A stretch of DNA of 6,551 nucleotides, taken from positions 1 through 6,551 of the forward strand of contig JAEWVM010000230.1 in NCBI GenBank assembly GCA_023396615.1, in the 5' to 3' direction. Below, piece by piece: positions 6,451 through 6,551 of this stretch (positions are counted from its first letter, which is position 1; every line of letters starts with the position of its first letter). The stretch comes from Spirochaetota bacterium (GTDB lineage Bacteria; Spirochaetota; UBA4802; JAFGJZ01). The notes beneath the pieces were generated by a model. The model had not been told where the DNA came from. It made no database searches and was given only the letters and a program-made list of their open reading frames with translations. The position numbers were made by a program, and so were the translations under genes.

Positions 6451-6551
6451 ATGAAAATATTCTTTGCCTGCATTGTATTCTTTCTATCTTTTCAATTAAA
6501 TGCTCAGACGTGGAATCTTCCGAATAATTATATGCCTATCGGAATTAATGC
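6451..6551 (+). CDS. second small exported protein, paralogue, N-terminal fragment (cut by window end)
   Basis: The frame is open from ATG 6451 to the window edge and encodes 33 full residues: MKIFFACIVFFLSFQLNAQT, then WNLPNNYMPIGIN. It has a signal peptide with probable cleavage after LNA (A18), at the same residue as in the gene before it. The mature start differs from that protein at only two visible residues (T for N, N for K). The start is preceded by GGGAAG with 10 nt spacing, a poorer site than that of copy 1. It lies 42 nt after the first copy, in the same orientation, and is probably in the same transcript. The function is unknown and the length cannot be seen. Confidence 0.75.
   Translation, partial: MKIFFACIVFFLSFQLNAQTWNLPNNYMPIGIN
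6491..6551 (+). repeat. direct repeat, copy 2, in the second exported-protein gene
   Basis: This is the partner of 6008-6068, with four differences in 61 bp. It runs to the window end, so the full repeat may be longer. Confidence 0.9.

Overview
The window is an ordinary-looking stretch of chromosome from an AT-rich Gram-negative bacterium. Signal-peptide-bearing exported proteins, a probable lipoprotein xylanase and Shine-Dalgarno sites of the AAGG/GGAG/GAGG type support this, and TGA is used as a stop. The xylanase suggests a plant-polysaccharide degrader, for example from gut, rumen or sediment. The phenylalanine-rich lipoprotein signal is loosely reminiscent of spirochaetes, but the phylum cannot be fixed from this sequence alone.

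Layout. Positions 1-306 hold the 3' end of a major facilitator superfamily (MFS) transporter gene, cut by the window edge, followed by a 12-bp perfect inverted repeat. Positions 473-2125 (+) encode a secreted GH10 endo-1,4-beta-xylanase with a C-terminal CBM9-like sugar-binding domain. On the minus strand, lysA-type decarboxylase (4899-3661) and a COG2509-type FAD-dependent dehydrogenase (3664-2126) form a two-gene operon joined by an ATGA stop/start overlap. The dehydrogenase stop codon directly abuts the xylanase stop codon, so the two convergent transcription units have no intergenic DNA. From 5053 the plus strand carries a cation diffusion facilitator (CDF) metal-efflux pump, a small exported protein of unknown function (5968-6408), and the first 34 codons of a second, closely related exported protein (6451-window end).

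Links between genes. The xylanase would act at the cell surface on xylan; the truncated MFS protein could import a product, but nothing in the visible part shows its substrate. LysA makes lysine from meso-diaminopimelate; its link to the FAD enzyme is positional only. The CDF pump and the small exported proteins are close enough to be co-transcribed.

The most notable signals are: (1) a textbook intrinsic-terminator sequence on the minus strand inside the first 30 codons of the FAD dehydrogenase gene, which could make the second operon gene depend on translation; (2) the tandem, nearly nucleotide-identical 5' regions of the two small exported-protein genes, indicating a recent duplication or gene conversion of an unrecognised family; (3) the lysA and CDF promoters, which appear superimposed face to face on the same ~33 bp. 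I saw no transposon, CRISPR array, tRNA or rRNA, and no clearly new multi-gene system.
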